A stretch of 64,000 nt of DNA from Chloroflexota bacterium (GTDB lineage: Bacteria; Chloroflexota; Anaerolineae; Caldilineales; Caldilineaceae). Below are positions 26,808-37,990 of this stretch, one piece after another. The notes under the pieces are model-generated. The model searched no databases. It had not been told where the DNA came from and was given only the letters and a program-made list of their open reading frames with translations. The translations under genes were made by a program, and so were the position numbers. The stretch spans positions 1 through 64,000 of the forward strand of contig JAGWYN010000008.1 in NCBI GenBank assembly GCA_018969295.1, given 5' to 3'. How positions within the stretch are numbered: position 1 is the first letter of the stretch; every line of letters begins with the position of its first letter.

Positions 26808-28049
26808 TTATTTCTGCAACACCTGCTCGACCCAGCCTTTTTCCATGGCAGCGACCCACTCTCCCTGCGGCTCAGGCAAGGCCTTGGCCGCAAGCACATC
26901 CGCCGGCAAGGTGGCCACCCCCAGGTCGTAGCTGGCCAGCTGCGCCTGCTGCGCTGCCGACAGACGGCTGGGGTCGATCGTCATGAGCCAGCCCCAGCGG
27001 GCCGGGTCCGCCAGGATGAGCTGCATTTCAGGGTCGATCAGCCAGTTGGCCACCACCAGCGCCCCCGCCGGGTTGCTGGCGTTGAAAGGGATCGCCACAT
27101 AGTTGTTGTTGGCCAGCGTTCCTGTCTCAAAGACAAAGGTGCGAATGGTGTCAGGGTAGATGCCCTGCGCGATAGAGAGCGATGCGTTGCCCGGACTGTA
27201 GCTCATGTTGAAGGCAATCTCTCCGTTGGCCAAGAGATCGGTCATGGCCGCTGCTTCTGGGTAGGTCTCTCCCTCGCGCCACAAGAAGGGCTCAATGCCG
27301 TTCAAATAGTCCCACACCTGGGGCGCATACCGATCGAAGATCGCCTGGTCGAAGTCGCCCAGAAAGGGGGTAGGCTCGCCCGCAGCCCAGTAAAAGAGAT
27401 GACGGACAAAGACGCTGCCGGTAAAGTCGGGAATGGCCGGGTAGGTGAACTTGCCTGGATGGGCCCGGATCCAGTCGGCAAGCGCTTCGAAGGTGGTCGG
27501 TGGGGTGTCGCCGACCTGGGCTGTGTCGTACTCCATGACGAACTGCGCATGCCCCCAGGGGGATTCATAGCCGTCCACCGGGGTGCCGAAATCGTTGGCC
27601 ATGGCCGGGTCGTCCCAGTTCACATAGCGCGAGTTGGGCAGCAGGTCGACAAAGGGGCCGTAGAGCAGGTTGGCGCTTTTGGCCGTCTTGAAATTTTCTC
27701 CGTTGATCCAGAGCAGATCTACGCTGCCCCCAGCGGTGACCCCTGCCGAGGACTCCGTGAGCAGTTTGTTGAGGATCTCGGCGATGTCAGCCACCGGGAC
27801 CCGGTTGACGGTCACGCCGTACCGGGCCAGCACCGTTTTGCCAATGTCGTTGTCCACGTCGGTGTTGATTTTGTCCGATCCCCCCCACATGTACCAGTGG
27901 ACGGTCGTGCCTTTGGCGGCCGCCAGCACATCGTCCCAGTCGGTGTAGACAGGCGGGGCGGCTGTGCCAGCAGGGGCAGCCGCACAGCCGGAGAGCAGCA
28001 GGACAACCGCTGCTGTGACAAAGACCAACCAGTTGGAATAGGTGTTCAT
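26808..28049 (-). CDS. ynjB: YnjB-like substrate-binding lipoprotein
   Basis: A 413-residue lipoprotein. The signal peptide ends in the lipobox LLLSGC, so Cys22 should be lipidated and the protein anchored outside the membrane. TVHWYMWGGS and GGSVDLLWINGENF are the characteristic YnjB stretches. YnjBCD substrates are not established, so none is named. It is the first gene of the importer operon and has a GNAT gene 51 bases upstream on the same strand. Confidence 0.88.
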   Translation of the reverse strand: MNTYSNWLVFVTAAVVLLLSGCAAAPAGTAAPPVYTDWDDVLAAAKGTTVHWYMWGGSDKINTDVDNDIGKTVLARYGVTVNRVPVADIAEILNKLLTESSAGVTAGGSVDLLWINGENFKTAKSANLLYGPFVDLLPNSRYVNWDDPAMANDFGTPVDGYESPWGHAQFVMEYDTAQVGDTPPTTFEALADWIRAHPGKFTYPAIPDFTGSVFVRHLFYWAAGEPTPFLGDFDQAIFDRYAPQVWDYLNGIEPFLWREGETYPEAAAMTDLLANGEIAFNMSYSPGNASLSIAQGIYPDTIRTFVFETGTLANNNYVAIPFNASNPAGALVVANWLIDPEMQLILADPARWGWLMTIDPSRLSAAQQAQLASYDLGVATLPADVLAAKALPEPQGEWVAAMEKGWVEQVLQK

Positions 28050-28100
28050 TGGGCTCTCTCTGTTTTTGGTCTGTGGGGAGGCCGGCGAATGGCACGCCCC

Positions 28101-28592
28101 TTACACATGTTGCTGTAAAAAATCTGGGATGTCCTGCCCCATGACGACCAGACGCTCGCGCTGGCGGGTCAGCAGAGAGACCAGGTACAGCAGCGTGTTG
28201 CCGATTCGATGGATTCGGCGCAGCGAGCGTGGCATGGCAGCCGGAGAGAGTGGAGCAAAGCCAAACTGGCGATAGTAGCTTTCGTTGTGCCCCCCGCAGC
28301 AGAGATAGAGCGGCGCTGGCTGCAAGGAGACCAAGGTGGCGACGATCGCGCGTCCGATGCCTTGCCCCCGCCGCTCAGGGACCACTGCGATCGAGGCCAC
28401 CTCTCTGGCCCCGTCGCTGTGGGTTTTGACCTGGCCGGTGCCGACCACCCGTCCGCCTTCGTCCGCCACCACGAAGCGGTACCAGTCCAGCTTCATCGGG
28501 TTGATGCCAGCGTTGCGCACCAGTGCGGTGATGGCCGGTTGGTCCGCAGCGGTGGCGGAACGTAGATAGACAGGCGGTCCAGCGTGCGGCAT
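28101..28592 (-). CDS. GNAT family N-acetyltransferase
   Basis: A 163-residue acetyl-CoA-dependent acyltransferase with a single GNAT domain. The acetyl-CoA loop is VVPERRGQGIGRAIVATL in the middle, preceded by a beta strand REVASIAV. The C-terminal YYRQFGF is the usual end of the fold. AAAGGA stands before the ATG at 28592. The acceptor is unknown. It lies between the homoserine dehydrogenase (33 bases upstream) and the importer operon. Confidence 0.88.
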   Translation of the reverse strand: MPHAGPPVYLRSATAADQPAITALVRNAGINPMKLDWYRFVVADEGGRVVGTGQVKTHSDGAREVASIAVVPERRGQGIGRAIVATLVSLQPAPLYLCCGGHNESYYRQFGFAPLSPAAMPRSLRRIHRIGNTLLYLVSLLTRQRERLVVMGQDIPDFLQQHV

Positions 28593-28624
28593 CGGGTAGG
28601 TCCTTTCTGAAACAGGGGAGCACG

Positions 28625-29659
28625 CTAGGCGGCCAGCAGGTTGACAGCGTCGCGCAGCATAGCCGCTGCGGTAGGCAGCGGCTCTCGTTCCCAGATTTTG
28701 TGATACAGCTTGCCGTAGAGATCGGTGTGCAGCTCGATCCCCATCTCCCAGCCGCTGCACTGGCCCAGAAAGCTGTCCGCTGGCACGACGGTCGGGCGCA
28801 CAGAGAGCAGATACCCTTGCTCGCTGCGTTCGGCAGCAGCCAGCAGTTTGACGGTGGCCCCCTGTTGCGCTGCCCTCACAAGCTGTTCGGCAGTCACGCC
28901 GGTGATGCCCTGCACCTGTACATCGGCCAGGGTCACATCCAGCCCCAGGACGCTGTTGGCGACGATCACCAGCTTGTTCGCTGCATCCCAGCCTTCGACA
29001 TCCAAAGTCGGGTCGGTCTCGGCGATTCCACAGCGCTGGGCTTCGGCCAGCGCAGCGGCGTAGCTGTGGCCCAGCGCCATTTCCGCCAGGATGTAGTTGG
29101 TGGTGGCGTTGAAGATGCCGCGCAGGCCCAGGAATTCGGCGGCCACCAGGTCGCGCTGCCCGATGTTGATCACCGGCAGCGCACCGCAGACCGTGGCGCT
29201 GAAGGCAAGCCCGGCACCCGAACCTGCCGCCAATTCGTGCAACTCGCGGTAGGCCAGCACCAGCGGCCCTTTGTTGGCCAGCACGACGGTGGTCCCGCAG
29301 CGCAGTGCAGCCCGCACCGCGCTGAGGCCCGGTTCGCCGGTGTGGAGGTTGACCGGGGATGCCTCCAGCAGCAGGTCGCAGCGGAGGGCCGACAGAAGCT
29401 CCGCGGGCGTGGCCCCTGCTTTGTAGCCGGGCAAGGTGCAGACCTGGCCTCCTGCCTCTTTGAAGCGACGGAGCGCTGCCGGGTCAAAGCCCGCTGGGTC
29501 GACCGCCCCGCCGCTGCTGTCTGCCACACAGACGATGTGGAAGCGGAGCTGGTAGCGCCGGGCCAGCTCGGTCGATTTCAGCTCCAGGATGCGCAAAAAG
29601 TTGCGGTTGACGTTCCCCAGCCCGACCAGCGCACAGGAGACAGTTTTGATCGAAGTCAT
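28625..29659 (-). CDS. hom: Homoserine dehydrogenase family protein (no ACT domain)
   Basis: A 344-residue oxidoreductase. The N-terminal Rossmann motif is VGLGNVNRNFL. The homoserine dehydrogenase pattern is GIFNATTNYIL with DPTLDVEGWDAANKLVI, including the catalytic-region Asp and Lys. The C-terminal ACT regulatory domain of the longer enzymes is missing, so it would lack threonine feedback. It should reduce aspartate semialdehyde to homoserine, though a paralogous role is possible because it sits beside a sugar kinase and not with thr genes. AAAGGAT precedes the ATG. Confidence 0.82.
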   Translation of the reverse strand: MTSIKTVSCALVGLGNVNRNFLRILELKSTELARRYQLRFHIVCVADSSGGAVDPAGFDPAALRRFKEAGGQVCTLPGYKAGATPAELLSALRCDLLLEASPVNLHTGEPGLSAVRAALRCGTTVVLANKGPLVLAYRELHELAAGSGAGLAFSATVCGALPVINIGQRDLVAAEFLGLRGIFNATTNYILAEMALGHSYAAALAEAQRCGIAETDPTLDVEGWDAANKLVIVANSVLGLDVTLADVQVQGITGVTAEQLVRAAQQGATVKLLAAAERSEQGYLLSVRPTVVPADSFLGQCSGWEMGIELHTDLYGKLYHKIWEREPLPTAAAMLRDAVNLLAA

Positions 29660-29712
29660 CGCGATCCTTTGTTCAGAAGCGTGGAAGACAGCCCCGGCCG
29701 GTTCCCGACAGC

Positions 29713-30681
29713 TCAACGGCGGATGGCCGTGCTGTGGCCGAGCAGGCTCTCCAGTTCAGCACGATGGGTGACCACCATGTCACCGTGCTGGCTGAGCGCC
29801 AGCGCGGCCAGGGTCACACCGTAGCGCAGCCCCAAGGCCAGGTCCCCCTCCAGCCAGCCGGTCAACACCCCGGCGGCCAGGGCATCGCCCGCCCCCGGCC
29901 GGTCGATGAGCGTGGTCGGCACCGCCGGTTGGTGGTGCAGCTGTTCGCCGTCCCAGAGCCAGGCGCCTGCGCTGCCGGCGGACATGACGGTGACTGCGGC
30001 CTGCATCTCGGCGGCCAAGACGCGCACGGCACTCTCCGGCGGGCCGACGATGCCAAACAGACGGCCCGCATCTTGTTGGCTGCAAAAGAGCAGCGCCACG
30101 TTGCGGGCCAGCCTGGCCAGCACAGGCGCTGCCTCCTCTGGCTGCCACAGCCGGGCGCGGTAGTTGATGTCGAAGCTGACGGCGACACCAGCCTGGCGGG
30201 CACGGGCCAGCGCCTCCTCGGCGATGGCCAGGCTGCTGGCCGACAAGGCCGGCGTGATGCCGGTCAGGTGCACCAGCCGACTGTCCAGCATATGAGACCA
30301 GGCAACCTGGGCTGGGGTCAGCTGGGCCGCGCAGGAGCCGGCCCGGTCGTAGATGACTTCGGTCGGACGGGGCGGCGCAGAAAATTCGACAAAATAAAGC
30401 CCCATTCGCCCACTGGGATTCCAGACCACCCCCTCCAGGTTGACGCCGGCCAGGCGCAGCTGGTTGGCCGCCAGCCTGCCCAGCGCCGAAGCGGGCAGGG
30501 CGCCACACCAGGCGGTGGGGTGCCCGAGGCGGGCCAGCAAGGTGGCCACGTTGGACTCCGCCCCACCCGGCCGCAGGTCAAGCTGGTCAGCCATCTCCAG
30601 CCGTTCGCCCGCCGGCACACTGAGCCGCAGCATGGTCTCGCCGAGAGTGGTGACATCGAAACGCGTTCCCCGATCCGTCAT
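29713..30681 (-). CDS. PfkB family carbohydrate kinase (KDG kinase-like)
   Basis: A 322-residue ribokinase-type kinase. The N-terminal TLGETMLRLSVP with a following LRPGGAESNVA is the sugar-binding region. The C-terminal RPGAGDALAAG carries the catalytic Asp of GAGD. It most resembles 2-keto-3-deoxygluconate kinases, but the sugar cannot be told from sequence alone. The ATG at 30681 has AGGA upstream; an in-frame ATG at 30723 would sit on the predicted promoter. Divergent from the aromatic operon. Confidence 0.83.
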   Translation of the reverse strand: MTDRGTRFDVTTLGETMLRLSVPAGERLEMADQLDLRPGGAESNVATLLARLGHPTAWCGALPASALGRLAANQLRLAGVNLEGVVWNPSGRMGLYFVEFSAPPRPTEVIYDRAGSCAAQLTPAQVAWSHMLDSRLVHLTGITPALSASSLAIAEEALARARQAGVAVSFDINYRARLWQPEEAAPVLARLARNVALLFCSQQDAGRLFGIVGPPESAVRVLAAEMQAAVTVMSAGSAGAWLWDGEQLHHQPAVPTTLIDRPGAGDALAAGVLTGWLEGDLALGLRYGVTLAALALSQHGDMVVTHRAELESLLGHSTAIRR

Positions 30682-30721
30682 TGGCTGGATTCCTGTCCGT
30701 TGTGAAGAAAACAATGGCTTC

Positions 30722-30751
30722 ATTCTACCCGATGTACGGCACGCGCTCCAA
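30722..30751 (-). promoter_or_regulatory. Promoter for the sugar kinase transcription unit
   Basis: On the minus strand TTGGAG (complement of 30746-30751) and TAGAAT (complement of 30722-30727) are 18 bases apart, 41 bases before the kinase ATG. Confidence 0.5.
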
Positions 30752-30802
30752 TTTGCCAGCCAAACCGGGGCAGCGCCAACCTTTTTTTCTCTGGTTTCCC
30801 GA

Positions 30803-30831
30803 TTGACAACCCTATGCAGTCGTGTTATTCT
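30803..30831 (+). promoter_or_regulatory. Promoter of the aromatic amino acid operon
   Basis: A perfect -35 box TTGACA (30803-30808) and a -10 box TATTCT (30826-30831) with 17 bases between. It is the strongest promoter match in the window and leads into the attenuator leader. Confidence 0.8.
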
Positions 30832-30893
30832 GAAAATCAGCTCGGCGGAAAGCAAACAGCGTGGAACAGGAAAAGGGAGACAGGCGACAGAAA

Positions 30894-31097
30894 ATGTTGG
30901 CGAGACCAGGAGTCCATCTGCAGACCCAGAACAAGGCCGCGCTCTGGCGCGCCGCTGTGCTTGCGGTGGCCAAAGCTGTCTGCGACCCGCGCCACGAATG
31001 GCGTGGGTTTTTTGTGCGCTACGTCCCCTTTTATTTTTATTATTTTGGCTATCGCCAGAGACCGACCTGCGCTGGAGCGACAATCATGCCTGGATAG
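30894..31097 (+). CDS. Phe/Tyr-rich leader peptide of the aromatic operon
   Basis: A 67-codon open frame whose end is loaded with aromatic codons. From 31008 to 31052 there are five Phe and five Tyr among 15 residues (FFVRYVPFYFYYFGY). It ends at a TAG at 31095 just before the terminator hairpin. This is the arrangement of attenuation leader peptides such as pheL. Ribosome stalling when charged tRNA-Phe or tRNA-Tyr is scarce would favour read-through. The start is uncertain: ATG 30894 with a nearby AGG is proposed, GTG 30861 is an alternative. It is longer than classical leader peptides. Confidence 0.75.
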   Translation: MLARPGVHLQTQNKAALWRAAVLAVAKAVCDPRHEWRGFFVRYVPFYFYYFGYRQRPTCAGATIMPG

Positions 31098-31111
31098 AAA
31101 GGCACCGAGGG

Positions 31112-31154
31112 TTCGCTACACAAGCGAGGTTGGCAAAAGCCGCCTCGCTTTTTT
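31112..31154 (+). terminator. Attenuator: terminator with competing antiterminator
   Basis: AAGCGAGG (31122-31129) pairs with CCTCGCTT (31143-31150), extended by GGC/GCC around an AAAA loop and followed by six or more T: a strong intrinsic terminator. TTCGCT at 31112-31117 can instead pair with AGCGAG of the terminator's left arm, forming an antiterminator. AGCGA at 31076-31080, inside the leader frame, can in turn pair with TCGCT. These three exclusive pairings are what attenuation needs. Confidence 0.78.
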
Positions 31155-31203
31155 GTTGTGCACGCTGAAACGCACCGAAGAAGCAGATGGGAGGAGCTGA
31201 ACC

Positions 31204-31644
31204 ATGACAGTTGTGTGCAGAGGGGTCCGTGGAGCGACCACGGTCAGCAGCGACGACCGTGAAGAGATTCTCCGGGCCACACGTGAATTGCTGGCCCTGA
31301 TGATCCACCTCAACGGCATTCAGAAAGAAGATGTGGCCAGCGCCATTTTTACGACGACGCTGGACTTGAATGCCGCCTTCCCCGCCACCGCCGCGCGCCA
31401 GCTGGGGTGGCTCGATGTGCCGTTGATGTGCAGCCACGAGATCGATGTGCCCGGCTCCCTGGGAATGTGCATCCGGGCGTTGGTGCACTGGAACACCCGC
31501 CACCCCCAAGACCGGGTCCAGCATGTCTATCTCAGGGAGGCACAGTCGCTGCGCCCGGACAAAACTGTGCTGTTGTCGAGCGTCGATATGCAGGAGTTGA
31601 ACCGTTGGATCGAAGAACAGCTGCGTGTATGGAGGGAAAAATGA
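31204..31644 (+). CDS. aroH: Chorismate mutase, AroH class
   Basis: A 146-residue monofunctional chorismate mutase of the trimeric Bacillus AroH type, converting chorismate to prephenate. RGVRGATTV at the N-terminus, a central TTTLDLNAAFPATAAR, and CSHEIDVPGSLGMCIR are diagnostic. GGGAGGAG lies before the ATG. First structural gene after the attenuator, overlapping pheA by four bases. Confidence 0.95.
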   Translation: MTVVCRGVRGATTVSSDDREEILRATRELLALMIHLNGIQKEDVASAIFTTTLDLNAAFPATAARQLGWLDVPLMCSHEIDVPGSLGMCIRALVHWNTRHPQDRVQHVYLREAQSLRPDKTVLLSSVDMQELNRWIEEQLRVWREK

Positions 31645-32513
31645 CGGTTGTGGCTTTTCAAGGCGAGCACGGTGCCTACTCAGAAGAAGCGTGCCGCCAC
31701 TATTTTGGCGAGGGAGTGACCACCCAGCCCTGCCGGTCGTTCGACGACATCTTTGCTGTGGTCGAGTCCGGGCAGGCAGGGTATGGGGTCGTGCCGGTCG
31801 AAAACTCGACGGCAGGAAGCATCAACAAATCGTACGACCTGCTGCTGGACCACGATCTCAAGGTGCACGGCGAGGTTTTGCTGCGTGTGCGCCACAACCT
31901 GCTCACGGTGCCCGGAAACCAGGAGCCAGGGCGTGCCCGCATCACCCAGGTGCGCAGCCATCCCCAGGCGCTGGCCCAGTGTGAGACCTACCTGAATCGA
32001 CGGAAACTGGCCGCAGTCCCCTGGTACGACACCGCCGGGAGTGCCAAAGATCTGGCCGCTGACCCCGTGGAGGGGGTTGCGGTGATCGCCAGCCGGTTGG
32101 CTGCAGAAGTGTACGGACTGGAGATCATCGACGAGGGGATCGAAGATCTGTCCAACAATTATACGCGCTTTTTTGTCGTGGGCCGGGGCGATCCGCCGCC
32201 GGGCGAACGGACCAAAACGTCGCTGGTCTTTGCGGTCCCCAACACCCCGGGTTCGCTCTATCAGGCGTTGGGGGAGTTCGCCACCCGCCAGGTCAACCTG
32301 ACCAAACTGGAGAGCCGCCCGCGGCGCAACCGGACCTGGCAGTATGTGTTTTATGTAGATCTCGACGGCCACTGGCAGGATGCGAATGTCAGCGCTGCCA
32401 TCGTCGGGCTGTTGAATCGGGCGGTGTTTGTCAAATTGTTGGGCAGCTACCCGGCGGCCCGCTCTCTGGAGCACGAGGCGACGGCGGGCCAGGCTGCGCT
32501 GCTGCAAATTTGA
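31641..32513 (+). CDS. pheA: Prephenate dehydratase with ACT domain
   Basis: A 290-residue enzyme turning prephenate into phenylpyruvate for phenylalanine. The N-terminal FQGEHGAYSEEA, VPVENSTAGSI and the catalytic TRF motif (175-177) are present. The C-terminal ACT domain has TPGSLYQAL (202-210) and LESRP (223-227), the phenylalanine-binding GALV and ESRP motifs, so feedback inhibition by Phe is expected. It is coupled to aroH by an ATGA overlap. Confidence 0.95.
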   Translation: MTVVAFQGEHGAYSEEACRHYFGEGVTTQPCRSFDDIFAVVESGQAGYGVVPVENSTAGSINKSYDLLLDHDLKVHGEVLLRVRHNLLTVPGNQEPGRARITQVRSHPQALAQCETYLNRRKLAAVPWYDTAGSAKDLAADPVEGVAVIASRLAAEVYGLEIIDEGIEDLSNNYTRFFVVGRGDPPPGERTKTSLVFAVPNTPGSLYQALGEFATRQVNLTKLESRPRRNRTWQYVFYVDLDGHWQDANVSAAIVGLLNRAVFVKLLGSYPAARSLEHEATAGQAALLQI

Positions 32514-32594
32514 GCAACTACAGGGGTCGAGTGGTGGCCCAAGGGCCAGGTTTTGGAGAGAAAGTTTTGGAGAGAAAATGGAGGAGACCATCAG

Positions 32595-33658
32595 ATGATC
32601 GTTGTCATGAAACCAGGAGCAACCGCCGCTGACATCGGGGCTGTGATCCGCAAAGCAGAATCGTTCGGTGTCCAGACCCACCCGATCTACGGTGAAAACC
32701 GGACGGTGGTGGCGTTGGTCGGGGATCTGACCGGGCTGACCCGGGAGGTCTTTGACCAGATGGAGGGGGTGTCGCACACGCTGCGCATCCAAGAGCCATA
32801 CAAACTGGCCAGCCGCACAGCGCGACCGGAGAACAGCGTGATCGACGTTGCGGGCGGGCGTGTGCGGGTCGGGGGATCGGCGGTGGTGGTGATGGCTGGT
32901 CCCTGCAGTGTAGAGGACCGCCAGCAGATCATCGACATCGCCTATGCGGTGCGCGAGGCCGGGGCGACTGTGCTGCGCGGGGGCGCCTTCAAGCCGCGCA
33001 CCAGCCCCTACGACTTTCAAGGATTGGGGGCACGCGGGCTGGAATATCTGGCCGAGGCGCGTGAGGCGACCGGCCTGCCGGTCATCACCGAAGTGATGCG
33101 GGAGGAGCAGGTGGCGCTGGTGGCTGAATACGCCGACATTTTGCAGATCGGGGCTCGCAACATGCAGAACTACGGGCTGCTCCACGCGGTTGGCAAGCAG
33201 AGCAAGCCGGTGATGCTGAAACGCGGGATCAGCGGTACAATTCGGGAGCTGTTGATGTGTGCCGAATACATCGTCAGCAACGGCAACTACAACGTCATGC
33301 TCTGTGAGCGAGGGATCCGCACCTATGAGACAGCCACCCGCAACACCTTTGACCTCAACGCTGTTCCCGTGCTCAAGGAGCAGACGCACCTGCCGATTGT
33401 GGCCGACCCTTCGCACGGCACCGGGCTGCGCGAGCTGGTGCCGGCCATGAGCCGGGCGGCTCTGGCCGCAGGGGCCGACGCCCTGATTCTCGAGGTGCAC
33501 CCCGACCCGGACACGGCGGTCAGCGACGGGCGGCAGAGCCTGACGTTGGAAGATTTTTCTGCGTTGATGAAAAGCCTGCGGCGGATCGCCCAGGCTGTGG
33601 ATCGCACGATTTGGGAACCAGCAGGGCTGCTCGATGCAGCAGGAAAGGGAAGGACGCT

Positions 33659-33662
<4 letters not shown>
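32595..33662 (+). CDS. aroF: DAHP synthase (type I, Thermotoga-like), first copy
   Basis: A 355-residue 3-deoxy-7-phosphoheptulonate synthase, the first step of the shikimate pathway, condensing PEP and erythrose 4-phosphate. An N-terminal ferredoxin-like (ACT-type) regulatory domain (MIVVMKPG, residues 1 to about 75) precedes the barrel. Barrel motifs are MAGPCSVE, GGAFKPRTSPY, QIGARNMQN and DPSHGTG. The ATG at 32595 has GGAGGAGACC. The next gene is a second copy starting at the stop codon of this one. Confidence 0.95.
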
Positions 33663-34675
<1,013 letters not shown>

Positions 34676-34684
34676 CCTGTCGCC

Positions 34685-35560
34685 ATGGCCAAGCCACTCA
34701 AAGAGTGTTCAGTTGCTGTGGTCGGGTTGGGGCTGATGGGCGCCAGCCTGTGTATGGACCTGAAGGAAGGGCAGCGCTGTCGCGAGGTGCGCGGGGTTGC
34801 CCGGCGCACCCGCACGGTACTCGACGCGTTTTTTGCCGGCGCCGTCGATCTGGCGACCAACGATCTGCAGACGGGGGTTCTGGGGGCCGATCTGGTGGTC
34901 CTGGCCACACCGGCGCGTACGATTTTGTCCGCACTCGCCGAGATTGGCGAGCGGCTGTGGCCGGGCACTGTGGTGACCGACATGGGCAGCACCAAAGGGG
35001 AGATCTGTGCGGCAATGGCGGCGCTTCCCCCTGCGGTGGAGCCGGTGGGGGGGCACCCGATGTGTGGCAAGGAGACGGCGGGGTTTGAGGCTGCGGAGCG
35101 TGGCCTCTACCGCGGGGCCACCTGGGTGCTCACCCCCCTGCCGCGCACCAGCCCCGACGCGCTGGCGCTGGCGACGGAGCTGGCGCTCGCGGTGGGGGGG
35201 CGTCCGCTGCTCTTGGAGCCCGAACGCCACGACCGGCTGGTGGCCAGCATCAGCCACCTGCCGTTTTTGGTGGCCAGCGCGCTCACAGCCGCAGTCGCTG
35301 AGGTCGGCGACCAGGACCCCACCGTCTGGTCGGTGGCAGCGGGCGGCTTTCGCGATACCAGCCGGGTGGCAGCCAGCGACACCCAGATGTTTTTGGACAT
35401 TCTGCTGACCAACCGCACGGCGGTGCTGGCGCAGCTGGAGCGTTTCCAGGCCGATCTCGGCGCGCTCCATCGGCTGTTGGAGAGCAGCGACGAGGCGGGG
35501 TTGCGCCAGCGGCTGGTCAGGACGCAGCAGATTCGCGCCCGGTGGAAACCGCGTACATAA
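34685..35560 (+). CDS. tyrA: Prephenate dehydrogenase
   Basis: A 291-residue NAD(P)-dependent enzyme making 4-hydroxyphenylpyruvate for tyrosine, or arogenate dehydrogenase activity. VGLGLMGAS (13-21) is the dinucleotide site. GGHPMCGKETAGF and RHDRLVASISHLPFL carry the conserved histidines. There is no ACT domain. Ten bases after the second aroF, in the same operon. Confidence 0.93.
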   Translation: MAKPLKECSVAVVGLGLMGASLCMDLKEGQRCREVRGVARRTRTVLDAFFAGAVDLATNDLQTGVLGADLVVLATPARTILSALAEIGERLWPGTVVTDMGSTKGEICAAMAALPPAVEPVGGHPMCGKETAGFEAAERGLYRGATWVLTPLPRTSPDALALATELALAVGGRPLLLEPERHDRLVASISHLPFLVASALTAAVAEVGDQDPTVWSVAAGGFRDTSRVAASDTQMFLDILLTNRTAVLAQLERFQADLGALHRLLESSDEAGLRQRLVRTQQIRARWKPRT

Positions 35561-35659
35561 TGAGAGCTGGAACAGCGGCGGTGTGGGCCTAGGGCTTCCA
35601 GGCAGGGGCACCGTCCTCAGAACAACTGCCATGAATGGCAAGGGGAATGGAGAAGACGA

Positions 35660-36733
35660 ATGGAGACAAGACCGTTGCGTGTGGCGATTGCTGGCTGTGG
35701 CAACATTGCCGGCCCGTATGCGCGTACCTTGCAGGCATATCCTCAGGTGGCGCTGGTCGGTGCCACCGACGTGTTGTTGGAGCGCGCCCAGGCGTTTGCT
35801 GCTCAATATGGGGGGCGCGCGTATGCGACCCTGGAGGAGCTGTTGGCAGATCCGGCCGTCGATCTGGTCGTCAACTTGACGATCCACCACGCACATCCTG
35901 CCGTGATCACGCAGTGCCTGGAAGCGGGCAAACATGTCCACAGCGAGAAACCGCTGGCGATGACCTACCCAGAGGCGAGTCGGCTGGTCGAGCTGGCGGC
36001 AGAGCGCCAGCTGCGGCTGAGCTGTTCGCCGATCACCTACATGGGAGAGGCGCAACAGACTGCCTGGAAAGCGATTCGCCAGGGGCAGCTCGGGCAGGTG
36101 CGGGTGGTCTACTGCGAAGTCAACTGGGGACGAATCGAGTCCTGGCATCCCAACCCGGGCCCGTTTTACGAGGTGGGTGCGCTCTTCGACGTTGGTGTCT
36201 ACCCGCTCACGTTGGTGACGACCTTTCTGGCGCCAGCACGGCGGGTGGTCGCCTACGGCAAAGTGCTGCATCCTGACCGCACGACCCAGGAAGGGGTGCC
36301 TTTTCACATCGAAACCCCCGACTGGGTGGTTGCAGCGGTGGAACTGGCGAACGGCACGGTTGTGCGGTTGACAACCAATTTCTATGTAGGTGGGCACAGC
36401 AAGCAAAAGGGGCTGGAATTTCACGGAGATCTGGGTTCGCTCTATCTGGGCAGTTTTCAGGACTTTGATGCAGCGGTCGAGTTTTCGCGGTTTGGCGAGA
36501 GCTACGCCCCCCTGCCCTATGTTCGGGTGCCTTTCAACGGCGTCGACTGGGGACGGTCGGTCGCTGAAATTGCCGACGCCATGGCCGCAGGGCGCCCCCA
36601 ACGGGCGAGCGGGGCACAGGCAGCCCATGTCGTGGAGATCTGCGCTGCGATTCGTCAGTCGCTGCAAAGTGGGCGACCGGTGGAGGTGACCTCTTCGTTC
36701 ACGCCGCCGACACCGATGGAATGGGGGGAATAG
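35660..36733 (+). CDS. Gfo/Idh/MocA family oxidoreductase
   Basis: A 357-residue NAD(P)-dependent dehydrogenase. The N-terminal Rossmann motif is AIAGCGNIAGPYA and the family motif HSEKPLAM is at about 94-101. The central FDVGVYPL is the usual substrate-side element. Members act on sugars, inositols or similar; the substrate here is unknown. GGAGAAGACG precedes the ATG. It lies between tyrA and trpB, with trpB beginning directly after its stop, so it belongs to the aromatic operon, which is unusual. Confidence 0.9.
   Translation: METRPLRVAIAGCGNIAGPYARTLQAYPQVALVGATDVLLERAQAFAAQYGGRAYATLEELLADPAVDLVVNLTIHHAHPAVITQCLEAGKHVHSEKPLAMTYPEASRLVELAAERQLRLSCSPITYMGEAQQTAWKAIRQGQLGQVRVVYCEVNWGRIESWHPNPGPFYEVGALFDVGVYPLTLVTTFLAPARRVVAYGKVLHPDRTTQEGVPFHIETPDWVVAAVELANGTVVRLTTNFYVGGHSKQKGLEFHGDLGSLYLGSFQDFDAAVEFSRFGESYAPLPYVRVPFNGVDWGRSVAEIADAMAAGRPQRASGAQAAHVVEICAAIRQSLQSGRPVEVTSSFTPPTPMEWGE

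Positions 36734-37986
<1,253 letters not shown>

Positions 37987-37990
<4 letters not shown>

Noticed and set aside
31101..31160. T-box riboswitch before aroH
   Set aside because: GGTTCGCTACAC recalls tRNA or T-box text, but no T-box AGGGTGGNACCGCG or specifier stem is present. The leader peptide with Phe/Tyr codons explains the region better.
31680..33500. Minus-strand frame opposite pheA and aroF
   Set aside because: Shadow of conserved plus-strand genes; no ribosome binding site and no family resemblance.
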